NCBI RefSeq assembly: GCF_017583045.1
Contig: NZ_JAGFBF010000001.1
Span: 62,001 to 126,000 of the forward strand
Source: Leucobacter tardus
GTDB lineage: Bacteria > Actinomycetota > Actinomycetes > Actinomycetales > Microbacteriaceae
Length of the DNA stretch: 64,000 nt
Reading direction: 5' to 3'
Shown here: positions 42,503 through 51,566 of the stretch, piece after piece
Layout: every line of letters begins with the position of its first letter
Position numbering within the stretch: the stretch's first letter is position 1
Notes under the pieces: model-generated
Databases searched by the model: none
Told to the model about the DNA's origin: nothing
What the model saw: only the letters and a program-made list of their open reading frames with translations
Translations under genes and position numbers: made by a program

Positions 42503-44041
42503 TCAGGCCTCAAGTGGTGCGAGCCGCTGCCACGGCTGCAGCGCCTCCACCGCGGCACCGGCGTGGAACACGGATGCCTCGGCATACGGATGCCCCACGA
42601 TCTGCATCCCGATCGGCACGCCGTTCGACGCCCGACCCGCGGGCACGGCGAGCACCGGGCAGCGGTTCGCCACGTTGAAGGGCACCGTCATGTGCCCCTG
42701 CCAGTAGTGGTCGAGGTGCACGGGTGCGCCGTCGGGCCCCGCGAGGTCCAGGCCGTCGAGGTAGGCGCCGTCGGCCCGCAGTCCATCCATCGCGTTGACC
42801 GGAGCGATCAGCACATCGCACCCGCGCATCGCCGCGGCGAGGTCGGCCTGCAGCGCTGCCTCTCCGGCGAGCGTGTCGACGAGCGGCATGCGTTCTGCGG
42901 CCGATGCGGCATCGGCGATGAACCGCTGCGTGTAGGCGGCGAGATCGGTCATGCCAGAGGTGAGCTGCGCCATCGCGGGCCCGAGGATGTGCCCAAAGTG
43001 CCCCATGGTCACGTCGCGGATGCGTCCGCTCGTCCACGGCAGGACCACCTCCTCGACGATCGCACCCGCAGCCGCCAGGCGGGCCGCGGTGTCGCGCACC
43101 GCCCGCTCGACCTCCGGGTGCACCGGGTAGTCGCCGAGCCGCACCGCGAGCGCGATGCGCTTCCCGGCGAGCCAATCGCCCGCATCGGGAAACTCGACGG
43201 GGAGCGCGCCCGCACCCGGGACGGTGCCGTGGTCGACAGGATGAACGCCGGAGAGCACGTTCGTGAGCAGTGCGGTGTCGGCGACGGTGCGCGCCATCGG
43301 CCCGTCTCCGCGGTACCAGTCCGCGGCGAGGGGCGGGAGCCCGGGGATCCGGCCGTAAGGCGCCTTGTACCCGACGACCCCGCAGAACGCGGCGGGGATC
43401 CGGGTGGATCCGGCGATGTCCGACGCCGTCGCGAGCGGCGCGTACCCGGCGGCGAGCGCCGCCCCCGCCCCGCCCGAGGACCCGCCTGGTGAGAGCGCGG
43501 GGTTCCACGGGTTGCGGGTGACGCCCCAGAGTCCGGAGTGGGTGACGGTTGCGCAGCTGAACTCGGGTGAGCTGGTGCGGGCGTGGATGACACCGCCCGC
43601 CGCCGTGATCCGTTCGACGACGGGGTGATCGGCTGCGGCGCGCTCGGCGCGCAGCGCGCCGAGTCCCTGGCTGAGGGGCTCGCCGGCGATGCCGTGCTTC
43701 TCCTTGGTGGCGACGGGGAGCCCGAGCAGTGCCGTGGACCCGCGACCGAACGGTTCCACGTCATCGGTGCGGTAGCGCTGCTCGGCATCCCGCGCCGCGT
43801 CTCGCGCACCGTCGAGGATCTGCACGACGGCGTTGATGTCGGTGTCGCTCGGGGGCGTACCGCCCGCAACCGCGTCAGCCCCGGTATTGCGCCCGCCGTC
43901 CACGGCGTCGATGCGCGCGAGCACCGCTTCGAGCAGCTCGACGGGTGAGAGCTCACCGGACCGGAATCGTCCGAGGGCCTCCACCGCACCGAGCGCGCAG
44001 AGGTCGGTGTCGAGGGCGGCGAGCGCGTGCGTTCCGCTCAT
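42503..44041 (-). CDS. Amidase signature family enzyme
   Basis: 512 residues. Ser-cisSer-Lys triad of the family: Lys113 in L-P-V-A-T-K-E, cis-Ser188 in S-P-G-G-S-S-G-G, nucleophile Ser212 in A-S-D-I-A-G-S-T-R-I-P. It hydrolyses a carboxamide, releasing ammonia; close relatives include aryl-acylamidases and allophanate or ureido-hydrolases, not resolved here. It overlaps the upstream hydrolase gene by 4 bp (ATGA), so both are made together after the MHS transporter. Confidence 0.87.
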   Translation of the reverse strand: MSGTHALAALDTDLCALGAVEALGRFRSGELSPVELLEAVLARIDAVDGGRNTGADAVAGGTPPSDTDINAVVQILDGARDAARDAEQRYRTDDVEPFGRGSTALLGLPVATKEKHGIAGEPLSQGLGALRAERAAADHPVVERITAAGGVIHARTSSPEFSCATVTHSGLWGVTRNPWNPALSPGGSSGGAGAALAAGYAPLATASDIAGSTRIPAAFCGVVGYKAPYGRIPGLPPLAADWYRGDGPMARTVADTALLTNVLSGVHPVDHGTVPGAGALPVEFPDAGDWLAGKRIALAVRLGDYPVHPEVERAVRDTAARLAAAGAIVEEVVLPWTSGRIRDVTMGHFGHILGPAMAQLTSGMTDLAAYTQRFIADAASAAERMPLVDTLAGEAALQADLAAAMRGCDVLIAPVNAMDGLRADGAYLDGLDLAGPDGAPVHLDHYWQGHMTVPFNVANRCPVLAVPAGRASNGVPIGMQIVGHPYAEASVFHAGAAVEALQPWQRLAPLEA

Positions 44042-45327
44042 CGCGCGTCCTCCGGCGCCGTGCCGGGATACGACACCCCGTCGAGTGCCCCGCCGACGAG
44101 TTCGGTGAGCACGCCGGTGAGCATGCGCACTCCTTGCACCATGTCCTCGTCCGTGGTGAACTCGCGCTCGCAGTGCGAGACGCCGTCGACCGACGGGATG
44201 AACGTCATGATGGACGGGGTGATGGTGTTCAAGGCCACCGAATCGTGCCCGGCCATGGTCTGCACGCGGCGCATGCTGAGTCCGAGCGCGTTCGCGACCC
44301 GCTCCTGCACCGCGATGCCCTCCTGCGGGAAGTAGCGGTTCGGTCGCACATCGAAGTCGGTGGCGGTGATGTCGAGTCGCTCCTCCTCGGCCACGCGCGC
44401 GATCCGCTCGACGAGACGGTCGCGCGCCTCCTGCACGATGGCCGGGTCGTTCGCGCGGAGATCCGCGACGAGGTGCACACGGCTGTTCACGACGATCGGC
44501 GAGTTCGGTTCGACCGTCATCTGCCCCACCGACGAGACGAGGGTGCCCGGGGGGAACTCGGCGCAGATGTCGCGCACGAGCAGGGTGACGCGGGAGGCGC
44601 CGACGAGTGCGTCGCGCCGATCTTCCATCGCCGTCGCCCCCGTGTGCGACTGCTCGCCGAGCACCTCGACGTCGAGCTTCTGCGTGTACCAGCTCGAATC
44701 GACCGCGCCGATCGCGATGCCCTCGCGTTCGAGGATGCGCCCCTGTTCGATGTGGATCTCGGCGTAGGCCGCAAGGTCGGTGGGGCCCGCGGCGTCGCCG
44801 AGGTACCCGATCGAACTCAGCGCCTCACGAACGCTCGTGCCCGCGATATCGCGCACGGCGAGAATCTCCTCGCGGTCCATGAGGCCCGCGTACACCGAGC
44901 TGCCCATGATCGACGGCGCGAAGCGGCTGCCCTCCTCGTTGAACCAGTCCACGACCACGAGGTTGTGGGTGGCTTCGGCATGACCAGACCGCACGAGGCG
45001 TTCGACCTCGGCAGCGGCGTGCAGCGAGGCGAGCACACCATAGGCGCCGTCGAACCGTCCGGCGCGCGGCTGCGAGTCGAGGTGCGAACCCGTCAGCACC
45101 GCCGCGGGTGCGCCGGGAACGAGCTCGACGGTCGCGAAGACGTTGCCGATGCCGTCGACGTCGACCCGCCACCCGTGCCGCTGCGCGAACGCGACGAACC
45201 AGTCGCGCGTCTGGCGATCCTCATCGGTCGCCGCCTGCCGTTCGACGCCCTGATGCTCGGTCGCGCCGATGCGGGCGACCTCGTGGAAGTCGGTGAGGAA
45301 GCGGTCGGTGAAGGCGGGGTCAGTCAT
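44038..45327 (-). CDS. Zn-dependent amidase, N-carbamoyl-amino-acid hydrolase / allantoate amidohydrolase family
   Basis: 429 residues from the ATG at 45327 (AAAGAG/GAGAAC upstream). An ATG at 45381 in the same frame overlaps the MHS transporter stop as ATGA and could be the real start, adding 18 residues. Peptidase M20 family markers: G-S-H-L-D-S-Q-P-R-A-G-R-F-D-G near residue 82, N-E-E-G-S-R-F near 130, H-I-E-Q-G near 192, and a C-terminal H-C-E-R-E. These enzymes cleave N-carbamoyl groups from L- or beta-amino acids or allantoate. With the beta-amino-acid route at 37.7-40.6 kb, beta-ureidopropionase activity is attractive but unproven. Confidence 0.88.
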   Translation of the reverse strand: MTDPAFTDRFLTDFHEVARIGATEHQGVERQAATDEDRQTRDWFVAFAQRHGWRVDVDGIGNVFATVELVPGAPAAVLTGSHLDSQPRAGRFDGAYGVLASLHAAAEVERLVRSGHAEATHNLVVVDWFNEEGSRFAPSIMGSSVYAGLMDREEILAVRDIAGTSVREALSSIGYLGDAAGPTDLAAYAEIHIEQGRILEREGIAIGAVDSSWYTQKLDVEVLGEQSHTGATAMEDRRDALVGASRVTLLVRDICAEFPPGTLVSSVGQMTVEPNSPIVVNSRVHLVADLRANDPAIVQEARDRLVERIARVAEEERLDITATDFDVRPNRYFPQEGIAVQERVANALGLSMRRVQTMAGHDSVALNTITPSIMTFIPSVDGVSHCEREFTTDEDMVQGVRMLTGVLTELVGGALDGVSYPGTAPEDAR

Positions 45328-45377
45328 GTCTGCGTTCTCTTTCTGCGGGTCGAGCGGAGTCTGAATCGGCTGCGGCG

Positions 45378-46787
45378 TCATGCCCGACGTCCGCGGGTCT
45401 CGGGCACCTTCGTGATCAGCATCGCGAGCAGTGTCATGATCGCGATCGCGATGACGTAGAAGGCGGGCGAGAACGGGACGTTCGTCGCGTTCACGAGCGC
45501 GGTGCCGACGAAGGGGGCGGTGCCGCCGAGCACGGCGTAGCCGAGGTTGTAGCTGAACGCCGCCGAGGTGAACCGGCTCTTCGTGTCGAAGACCTCGATG
45601 AAGAAGGTGTAGCACCCGCCACCGTAGGTGCAGATCGCGATCACGAAAATGAGCTGTCCGAGCAGGGCGAGTCCGACGCTGCCGCTCGTCACGAGCCAGA
45701 ACGCCGGGAGCGCGAGCACCGCGATGGCGATCGCGCCGCCGATCATCATCGGGCGGCGGCCGACGCGGTCGCCGATCATGCCCGTCAGCGGCAGCAGAAT
45801 CGTGTACGCGAGCATCGCGGCGCCGTTCAGCATCAGCGACTGATCGCGGCTCAGGCCACCGGTCGTCGAGACGTAGGAGACGAAGTAGCCGGAGAGGAAG
45901 TAGAAGCCCATCGCCGTGAGGCCCATGACGAAGACGACCTGGATCATCTGCAACCAGTTCTCGCGGAACGCATCGCGCACGGGGGTGTGCTTCTCGATGA
46001 CGTCGGCTTCGATCTTCTCCTCCTGCTCCTCCATCATCTCCTTGAACGCGGGCGACTCCTCCGTCTTCGCGCGGATCCAGAGCCCGACGAGCGCGAGCGG
46101 GAGGGCGATGAGGAACGGAATCCTCCAGCCCCATGACGTGAAGGACTCATCGGACATCGAGGTCGAGAGCACCAGGATGAAGAACGCGGCCACGACCGAG
46201 GGCAGCGCCGTCGCCGCCAGCGTGATGTTGATGAAGAGGCCGCGGCGGTGCACGGGAGCGTGTTCGAAGACGAAGGAGGGGGCTCCGGCAGATTCGCCAC
46301 CCGCCGAGAAGCCCTGGAGGAGGCGCATGAGGACGAGCAGGATCGGCGCGAGCGGCCCGATCACCTCGTAGGTCGGGAGCAGCCCGATCGCGGTGGTGGC
46401 GACACCGATCGTGAGCAGCGTGATGACGAGCACTGCGCGGCGGCCGATGCGGTCCCCCAGGGCACCGAAGAACAACCCGCCGAGCGGGCGGATCAGGAAG
46501 GCGACACCGAACGTCGCGAAGAGCGCGAGCAGGCCGGCGAGCTGATTGTCGGAGGGGAAGAACAGCGTGGACAGCACCACGGCGGAGAGCCCGTACAACG
46601 CGAAATCGTAGAACTCGATGAACTGACCGACACTGCCGCCGGCGAGCACGCGCTTCTGCATCGAGGTGATGCCCGGCCGGACCGGCTGCGAGGCGCGCTC
46701 ACCGGCAGCGGACGCGGGGGCGTCCGCACCGGCGGCGACGGTCGAGGTTCGGGCGTGGGGAGGTGGTGAAGCTTCGTTGCTATCCAT
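45378..46787 (-). CDS. MFS transporter, metabolite:H+ symporter (MHS) family
   Basis: 469 residues. MHS signature G-Q-F-I-E-F-Y-D-F-A-L-Y-G near residue 54, G-A-L-G-D-R-I-G-R-R near 110, Q-G-F-S-A-G-G-E and W-G-W-R-I-P-F. Relatives (ProP, ShiA, KgtP) import organic acids, betaines or ureides with protons. The stop overlaps the hydrolase frame, so it is probably the uptake system for the substrate of the carbamoylase and amidase. Polar N-terminal arm of about 45 residues rich in Ala and Pro. Confidence 0.9.
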   Translation of the reverse strand: MDSNEASPPPHARTSTVAAGADAPASAAGERASQPVRPGITSMQKRVLAGGSVGQFIEFYDFALYGLSAVVLSTLFFPSDNQLAGLLALFATFGVAFLIRPLGGLFFGALGDRIGRRAVLVITLLTIGVATTAIGLLPTYEVIGPLAPILLVLMRLLQGFSAGGESAGAPSFVFEHAPVHRRGLFINITLAATALPSVVAAFFILVLSTSMSDESFTSWGWRIPFLIALPLALVGLWIRAKTEESPAFKEMMEEQEEKIEADVIEKHTPVRDAFRENWLQMIQVVFVMGLTAMGFYFLSGYFVSYVSTTGGLSRDQSLMLNGAAMLAYTILLPLTGMIGDRVGRRPMMIGGAIAIAVLALPAFWLVTSGSVGLALLGQLIFVIAICTYGGGCYTFFIEVFDTKSRFTSAAFSYNLGYAVLGGTAPFVGTALVNATNVPFSPAFYVIAIAIMTLLAMLITKVPETRGRRA

Positions 46788-46995
46788 GGGGAACAGCGTG
46801 GACGCCCCACATAGACTCTGTCAATGGACGAGATGGGAGTGAGATCTGCACCTGTCGCGGAGCTGCGGGTCCCACAGGGGTGATGAGCGATGTCCCGCCT
46901 GTTTCCAGCCCGTAAACGCGCCGTTACTCGCCGCGGAATCTCAGGGTAGGCGGGCCGCCGGACCGAAGCCCCGCGATTCGCGCGTCACCTCGTTC

Positions 46996-47010
46996 ATAAT
47001 CTGAAGCTAT
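46996..47010. promoter_or_regulatory. Candidate LysR-type box ATA-N9-TAT
   Basis: ATAATCTGAAGCTAT fits the T-N11-A pattern of LysR-type sites and lies about 210 bp upstream of the MHS transporter, overlapping the LysR stop codon. It stands out in an otherwise GC-rich stretch. A weak, generic motif. Confidence 0.3.
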
Positions 47011-47954
47011 AGGGCTGGCTCAGCATTTTGCGGGAACCCCGGCCCCGACGGCACTCCGTACAGTCGTCGACACACGTCGGCGAACGCCTCGACCCGAGCC
47101 GACTCTTCGTCCGTTCTGCGCACGAGGCTCACCGAGAGACCGGTGAGCTCGTCGGCGAGTTCAACGACGACGGTTCGCGCCCCGCTGTAAGTGCGCGGGT
47201 GCGCGATGCGCTGGTTCAGCACCGAGATGCCGAACCCCTGCCCGACGAGTCCGCGCACCGTCTCGTACCCGTGCACGCGGAAGCGGACATCGGGCTCGAC
47301 CCCGACCGACCGGAAGAGGTTCAGGTAGTAGGAGGCGGTGTGGGGCAGATCAAGCAGGATCAGCGGATCCCGTGCGAGACGCTGCAACTCGATCGGCTCG
47401 GACGACCCGGCGAGCGGGTGCTGCGGCGGCACGATCGCGTGCGGGGGAATGGTCTCGAGCACCTCGCTGCGGTACGCCTCGAACGGCGCCATCGAGTAGG
47501 CCAACGCGACATCGATCTCACGATCATCGAGCAGACGCACGAGTTCGTCGTGGTTCGCCTCGATGAGTTCCAGCACCAACTCGGGGTGCCGGCGCGCGAC
47601 CGCCTGCACGAGCGTCGGAGCGCGGAACGGGGCCATCGGCAGATACATCCCGATCCGGAGCGTGCCCGAGAGCGTGCCCTCAAGACCCCCGGCGCGTTCC
47701 GACAGGCTCTCCGCCTGCGTGAGCAGCGCGGCCGCATCGAGGTAAATCTCACGACCGGACTCGGTCAGCCGGATGCCGACACTCGGTACCCGCTCGAAGA
47801 GCGTCACCCCGAGTTCGCGTTCGAGTTGCGTAATGGCGGTCGACAGCGCGGGTTGGGAGATGTGCAGCTTGCGGGCGGCGACCGTCATGCTGCCGGCGCG
47901 AGCGGCTTCCGCGAAGTAGCGCAGCTGCACCAGGGTGAAGTTCGCCGCAACCAT
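47007..47954 (-). CDS. LysR-family transcriptional regulator
   Basis: 315 residues. N-terminal HTH: F-T-L-V-Q-L-R-Y-F-A-E-A-A-R-A-G-S-M-T-V-A-A-R-K-L-H-I-S-Q-P-A-L-S-T-A-I-T-Q-L-E (residues about 6-45), then a helix linker and a periplasmic-binding-like effector domain (L-R-I-G-M-Y-L-P near 100). Same strand and 219 bp upstream of the MHS-hydrolase-amidase operon, which it probably activates. Five bp after the maf stop. Confidence 0.9.
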   Translation of the reverse strand: MVAANFTLVQLRYFAEAARAGSMTVAARKLHISQPALSTAITQLERELGVTLFERVPSVGIRLTESGREIYLDAAALLTQAESLSERAGGLEGTLSGTLRIGMYLPMAPFRAPTLVQAVARRHPELVLELIEANHDELVRLLDDREIDVALAYSMAPFEAYRSEVLETIPPHAIVPPQHPLAGSSEPIELQRLARDPLILLDLPHTASYYLNLFRSVGVEPDVRFRVHGYETVRGLVGQGFGISVLNQRIAHPRTYSGARTVVVELADELTGLSVSLVRRTDEESARVEAFADVCRRLYGVPSGPGFPQNAEPAL

Positions 47955-47958
47955 GGCC

Positions 47959-48633
47959 CTACGCTCCGGACGTGGTCCAGAGCGCCGGGTACTCGTGCCC
48001 GAGCTCGCGCACCAGGCTCCGGAGCGCCGGCAGCGAGAGCCCGATCACGCAACTCGGGGCTCCTTCGATCCGCTCGATGAATGCGCCGGCGAGCCCGTCG
48101 ATCGCGAACCCCCCGGCGAGCTTCAGCGGTTCACCCGTGGCGACGTACGCCTCGAGTTCGGCGTCGGTGACGTCGGCGGAGAGCGTCACGGTCGCGGTGT
48201 CGACCGCGCCGACGCCTCGCTCGAGGCCGGGGCTCGTTTCTGCAGATGACTCCGTGCAATCGATCAGCCAGTGCCCGGAGTGGAGCACCCCGGTGGCCCC
48301 GCGATGCTGCCGCGAGCGCTCGAGCGCGACCTCGGGCAGATGCGGTTTGCCGAGGATCTCGCCGTCGAGCAGGAAGGCCGAGTCGCCGCCGAGCACGAGG
48401 CCTCCCCCGGCCGCGCGGATCTCGTCGCCGTGGCGCCGCACCACATCCTCCGCTTTCAGTCGTCCGAGGTACTCCACGAGTTCTGGCGCAGTCAACCGTC
48501 GACCGTCAGCGGCTTCGCGCGCCGCGACCTCCGCCTCCTCATCGACCTCGGGCGAGAAGCACAGTGGTTCGATACCCGCTGCGCGCAGCACCGAGAGCCG
48601 TGCGGGGGAGGTCGAAGCGAGGATCAGACGCAT
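47959..48633 (-). CDS. Maf-like nucleotide pyrophosphatase
   Basis: 224 residues. Opening L-I-L-A-S-T-S-P-A-R-L-S-V-L-R-A-A-G and later V-L-G-G-D-S-A-F-L-L-D-G, G-K-P, G-G-F-A-I-D-G-L-A-G are the Maf/YhdE family motifs. The family hydrolyses dTTP, UTP or modified nucleotides, or m7GTP. The typical S-x-R-R signature is S-P-A-R here. No ribosome site; TGTAAGCT (minus strand, -10 hexamer at 48640-48645) ends 6 bases before the ATG, suggesting a leaderless transcript. Confidence 0.88.
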   Translation of the reverse strand: MRLILASTSPARLSVLRAAGIEPLCFSPEVDEEAEVAAREAADGRRLTAPELVEYLGRLKAEDVVRRHGDEIRAAGGGLVLGGDSAFLLDGEILGKPHLPEVALERSRQHRGATGVLHSGHWLIDCTESSAETSPGLERGVGAVDTATVTLSADVTDAELEAYVATGEPLKLAGGFAIDGLAGAFIERIEGAPSCVIGLSLPALRSLVRELGHEYPALWTTSGA

Positions 48634-48689
48634 GATGGGAGCTTACAAGGATCGCATCGCGTCGTTCGGGTGACCCGACACACCGCGCC

Positions 48690-49310
48690 TCAGTCGACGA
48701 GTTCGGGGCGCAACTCGGTGAGCGTCGCCGCGAGATCGCGACCCAGCGAGGCGTCGGTCGCCACCACCCACGCGTCGCCGATGAACCCCTGCCAGATCTG
48801 CGCACGGCTGCTGTCGGCCGGGTAGACGAACGACGTGGCATCGTCGCCTTCTGACACGACATAATCGGACTCCTCGAGCGCACGGATCATCGTGTCGCGC
48901 TGGTCGTCGTCGAGAACCGCGAACATGCCGCTCGCTCCGTTCTGACCCGCGACCCAATCGCATGCACGTCTCGTCTCCGCGGCGTCGAACGTTGTCAGAG
49001 CTGCGGGGCCGAGCCGGTCCATCCAGGGGAGCACCTCGTCGCTGTCCTTCGAGACCTGCAGCGGCGCTCCGATCAACTCGCCCTGCATGAGCGGCGACCC
49101 CAGATACTCGTCGCACGTCGGCAGCGACACCTCCTCATCCTCGCTCGGCTCCGGCGTCGGTGTGGGCGTCGGCGTCGGCGTCGACGTCGCGAATTCGCTG
49201 GGCGTCGGGGTCGGATTGGCGTCTTCCGATGGTTCCGGTGCGCAGGCGGTCAGCATGACGGCCAGCATTCCCACGAGCACGGTCGATCCTGCCCACGTGC
49301 GTCCCCTCAT
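48690..49310 (-). CDS. Secreted lipoprotein, function unknown
   Basis: 206 residues from the ATG at 49310; an ATG 27 bp upstream is in frame but would push the signal helix inward. Lipobox M-L-T-A-C (Cys23), then a Thr/Pro/Glu-rich linker made of T-P-T-P repeats, then a globular part with L-P-T-C-D-E-Y-L and R-R-A-C-D-W-V, whose two cysteines could pair. No known domain recognised. It follows a possible small membrane protein gene by 13 bp. Confidence 0.75.
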   Translation of the reverse strand: MRGRTWAGSTVLVGMLAVMLTACAPEPSEDANPTPTPSEFATSTPTPTPTPTPEPSEDEEVSLPTCDEYLGSPLMQGELIGAPLQVSKDSDEVLPWMDRLGPAALTTFDAAETRRACDWVAGQNGASGMFAVLDDDQRDTMIRALEESDYVVSEGDDATSFVYPADSSRAQIWQGFIGDAWVVATDASLGRDLAATLTELRPELVD

Positions 49311-49323
49311 GTGCAGCACGCTA

Positions 49324-49461
49324 TCAGCGGCGCACACGCATCGAGCAGGCCAGGAGCACGGCGAGCGCTATCGATCCGATCACGAACCCAGGGAGGGCCA
49401 CCATCAGCAGCAGACCGCCTCCGATGCCGATCGCGTCGGAGAACACTGCCTGCGCATACAT
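49324..49461 (-). CDS. Possible small single-span membrane protein (45 residues)
   Basis: ATG at 49461 to TGA at 49324: a short polar start (M-Y-A-Q-A-V-F-S-D-A), then a hydrophobic stretch with L-L-L-M-V-A-L-P-G-F-V-I and I-A-L-A-V-L-L-A-C, and a basic end S-M-R-V-R-R. Topology with positive residues at the C-terminus looks real. No good ribosome site, and no homologue known to me. Divergent from the trmA-like gene by 29 bp. Confidence 0.5.
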   Translation of the reverse strand: MYAQAVFSDAIGIGGGLLLMVALPGFVIGSIALAVLLACSMRVRR

Positions 49462-49490
49462 GACCAACGCCCCGTGGGAGAATGGGTGTC

Positions 49491-50840
49491 ATGTCTGCCG
49501 ATCCCCGTTCCGCCACTGCTGTTCTCGCCGTCGGAGACGAGGTCGAACTCGATGTCACGAACATCGCACACGGTGGCGTCTGCGTCGCCAGGTACGAGGG
49601 TCGGGTGATCTTCGTCGCCGACACGATTCCGGGTGAGCGCGTGCGCGCCCGGATCATCGAGGCGAAGAAGAAGTCGTTCGCCCGCGCGGTCACCATCGAG
49701 GTGCTGACCGCGTCACCTGATCGACGAGACCACGTCTGGCCCGCGGCCGCGCTCGATCGCGCACCGGAGGATCGCGCCGGGGGCGCTGAGTTCGGGCACA
49801 TTTCTCTCGAACGCCAGCGGCTGCTGAAGGCTCACGTGCTCGCGGACGCGATGCAGCGGTTCGGCGGCATCGAACTCGCCGCAGAGCCCGAAGAGGGCGA
49901 GGGTGAAGACGCAGCTCTCGAGGACGCCCTCGCCGATCTCGTCGAGGCCGCTCCCGGAGATGACGACGTGAACGGGCTCGGGTACCGCACGCGCGTGCGC
50001 CTGCACGTCGATCCGGAGACGGGTCTCGTCGGCCCCTATGCGGCGCGCAGTCGCCGCGTCATCGATGTGGACGCGCTGCCCCTCGCCACCGATGTGGTCA
50101 ACGAGATCGCGCCGCTGTACGACGCGCTTCCCGAAGCGGCGAACGTCGATGTCGTCGCACCGTCGGCCGATGACCCGCGCACGCTCGTGACGATGCAGGG
50201 CGAGAAGAAGCGCGTCGGCGCTCAGGACCGCGTGCAGGAAGTCGTCGAGGATCGCGGCTTCGTCGTCCGGGCCGGGGGGTTCTGGCAGGTGCACCGCGAG
50301 GCTCCCGCACTGCTCTTCTCTGCGATCCGCGACGCCGTCATCGATCTGATCGATGCCGACCGATTCGACCCGTCGGCGACGAACCTCGATCTCTACGGCG
50401 GCGTCGGCTTGCTCGCGGCCGCGATGGCGGAAGCCGCGGGACCCTCCCTGCGCGTCACCACGGTCGAGTCGGACGAGCACGCCACCGAAGACGCCGCCGA
50501 GAACCTGTCAGAACTTGTCGGGGCGCTCTCCGTCACGGCGCGGGTCGATCGGCACCTCGCGGACCTCCTCGCGTCACCGGAAACGGTGCGGACGCGGATG
50601 CGGAAGGCGACGGTGGTGCTGGATCCGCCGCGCTCCGGCGCCGGAGGCGACGTGATCCGCCAGCTCACCGAGCTCGCGCCCGCCAGCCTGATCTACGTCG
50701 CGTGCGACCCCGTTGCGCTGGCACGCGACACCGGGACGCTCCGCGGGTCGGGATACGAACTCACGGCGCTGCGTGCGTTCGACATCTTCCCGCACACGCA
50801 CCACTTCGAGACGGTCGCAGTGTTCGAACGCGCCGAATAG
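49491..50840 (+). CDS. RNA m5U methyltransferase, TrmA/RumA (RlmD) family
   Basis: 449 residues from the ATG at 49491 (another ATG lies 9 bp earlier). N-terminal TRAM domain (V-E-L-D-V-T-N-I-A-H-G-G-V-C-V-A-R, V-I-F-V-A-D-T-I-P-G-E-R-V-R-A-R), then a SAM-binding fold with L-D-L-Y-G-G-V-G-L, D-P-P-R-S-G-A near residue 380, and the catalytic pair Y-V-A-C-D-P near residue 405 (Cys nucleophile). The F-W-Q-V-H segment is also conserved. It methylates C5 of a uridine in rRNA or tRNA; the iron-sulfur cysteines of RumA are not seen at the N-terminus. Confidence 0.9.
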   Translation: MSADPRSATAVLAVGDEVELDVTNIAHGGVCVARYEGRVIFVADTIPGERVRARIIEAKKKSFARAVTIEVLTASPDRRDHVWPAAALDRAPEDRAGGAEFGHISLERQRLLKAHVLADAMQRFGGIELAAEPEEGEGEDAALEDALADLVEAAPGDDDVNGLGYRTRVRLHVDPETGLVGPYAARSRRVIDVDALPLATDVVNEIAPLYDALPEAANVDVVAPSADDPRTLVTMQGEKKRVGAQDRVQEVVEDRGFVVRAGGFWQVHREAPALLFSAIRDAVIDLIDADRFDPSATNLDLYGGVGLLAAAMAEAAGPSLRVTTVESDEHATEDAAENLSELVGALSVTARVDRHLADLLASPETVRTRMRKATVVLDPPRSGAGGDVIRQLTELAPASLIYVACDPVALARDTGTLRGSGYELTALRAFDIFPHTHHFETVAVFERAE

Positions 50841-50849
50841 GCGCGCGAC

Positions 50850-51302
50850 CTACTCCGCGGCCGCGTCGCTGCGCTGCAGCTGGCCGATCTCGTCGCCGTC
50901 GGCGTTCATGACCTGCATTGTGTCGCCGTCGACGGTGACCGTAGCGACCCCGCGCAGCCAGTCGTCCACGCCGGGGCACGCCTTGAGCGTTGCCGCTCCG
51001 AGAGAGACAGTGACGTCTTCATCATTCACGGTGTACTCGCCACCGATGCCATTACAACCGTCCGAGCCCGAAACCTTTCCTGCCTCGGCGAACGTCAAAT
51101 GGGGCTGGCCCTTCTCCTCGGAGGCCCAATCTCCCAGTACCTGCTCACCCAAATCCATCGGTGCCTCCGTTACCTCGGTCTGCGATTCCTCTTCGTTACC
51201 TGCGTTCGCGGCACACGAAGAAAGTCCAACTACCAACAGAACGCCGCCGAGAGCACTCCACACTTTCGATCGAGAGCGGGCAGGTCCACCTTTGGTCATC
51301 AT
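50850..51302 (-). CDS. META-domain (HslJ-like) lipoprotein
   Basis: 150 residues from the first of two adjacent ATGs. Lipobox G-L-S-S-C (Cys30), acidic linker, then a META domain: L-G-D-W-A, P-H-L-T-F, V-S-G-S-D-G-C-N-G-I-G-G-E-Y-T and two cysteines. The family is often induced by stress and has no known catalysis. Stop lies 9 bp from that of the convergent methyltransferase. This gene and its upstream region are less GC-rich than the neighbourhood. Confidence 0.82.
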   Translation of the reverse strand: MMTKGGPARSRSKVWSALGGVLLVVGLSSCAANAGNEEESQTEVTEAPMDLGEQVLGDWASEEKGQPHLTFAEAGKVSGSDGCNGIGGEYTVNDEDVTVSLGAATLKACPGVDDWLRGVATVTVDGDTMQVMNADGDEIGQLQRSDAAAE

Positions 51303-51440
51303 GGCTCACATAGTAACCACTCGGCGTGGGCGCGTGTTCAGGGTTACAAAACGGTCACGGACCGGGGGAAAGTCGCAATTTGTCGCGTGACCTGGCTGAA
51401 CACTCACTTCATATCGAATTACTTGAAGCTCATACTTATG

Positions 51441-51469
51441 TTGCGGTCAGCGAATTCCCAACTTAGGCT
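51441..51469 (+). promoter_or_regulatory. Candidate sigma-70-type promoter of the surface protease gene
   Basis: TTGCGG (51441-51446), a 17-bp spacer and TAGGCT (51464-51469) lie about 100 bp before the GTG. The 264-bp spacer 51303-51566 is notably AT-rich compared with surrounding genes and shows nothing else definite. Confidence 0.35.
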
Positions 51470-51566
51470 TTCCAGCGGGTCTCACACCTGACGTGGGTTC
51501 GCCCGGCGGTTTCGCGAGCGATGTACCCACTCCATAACCACACACACAATTTCATTTGGGGGAAGA

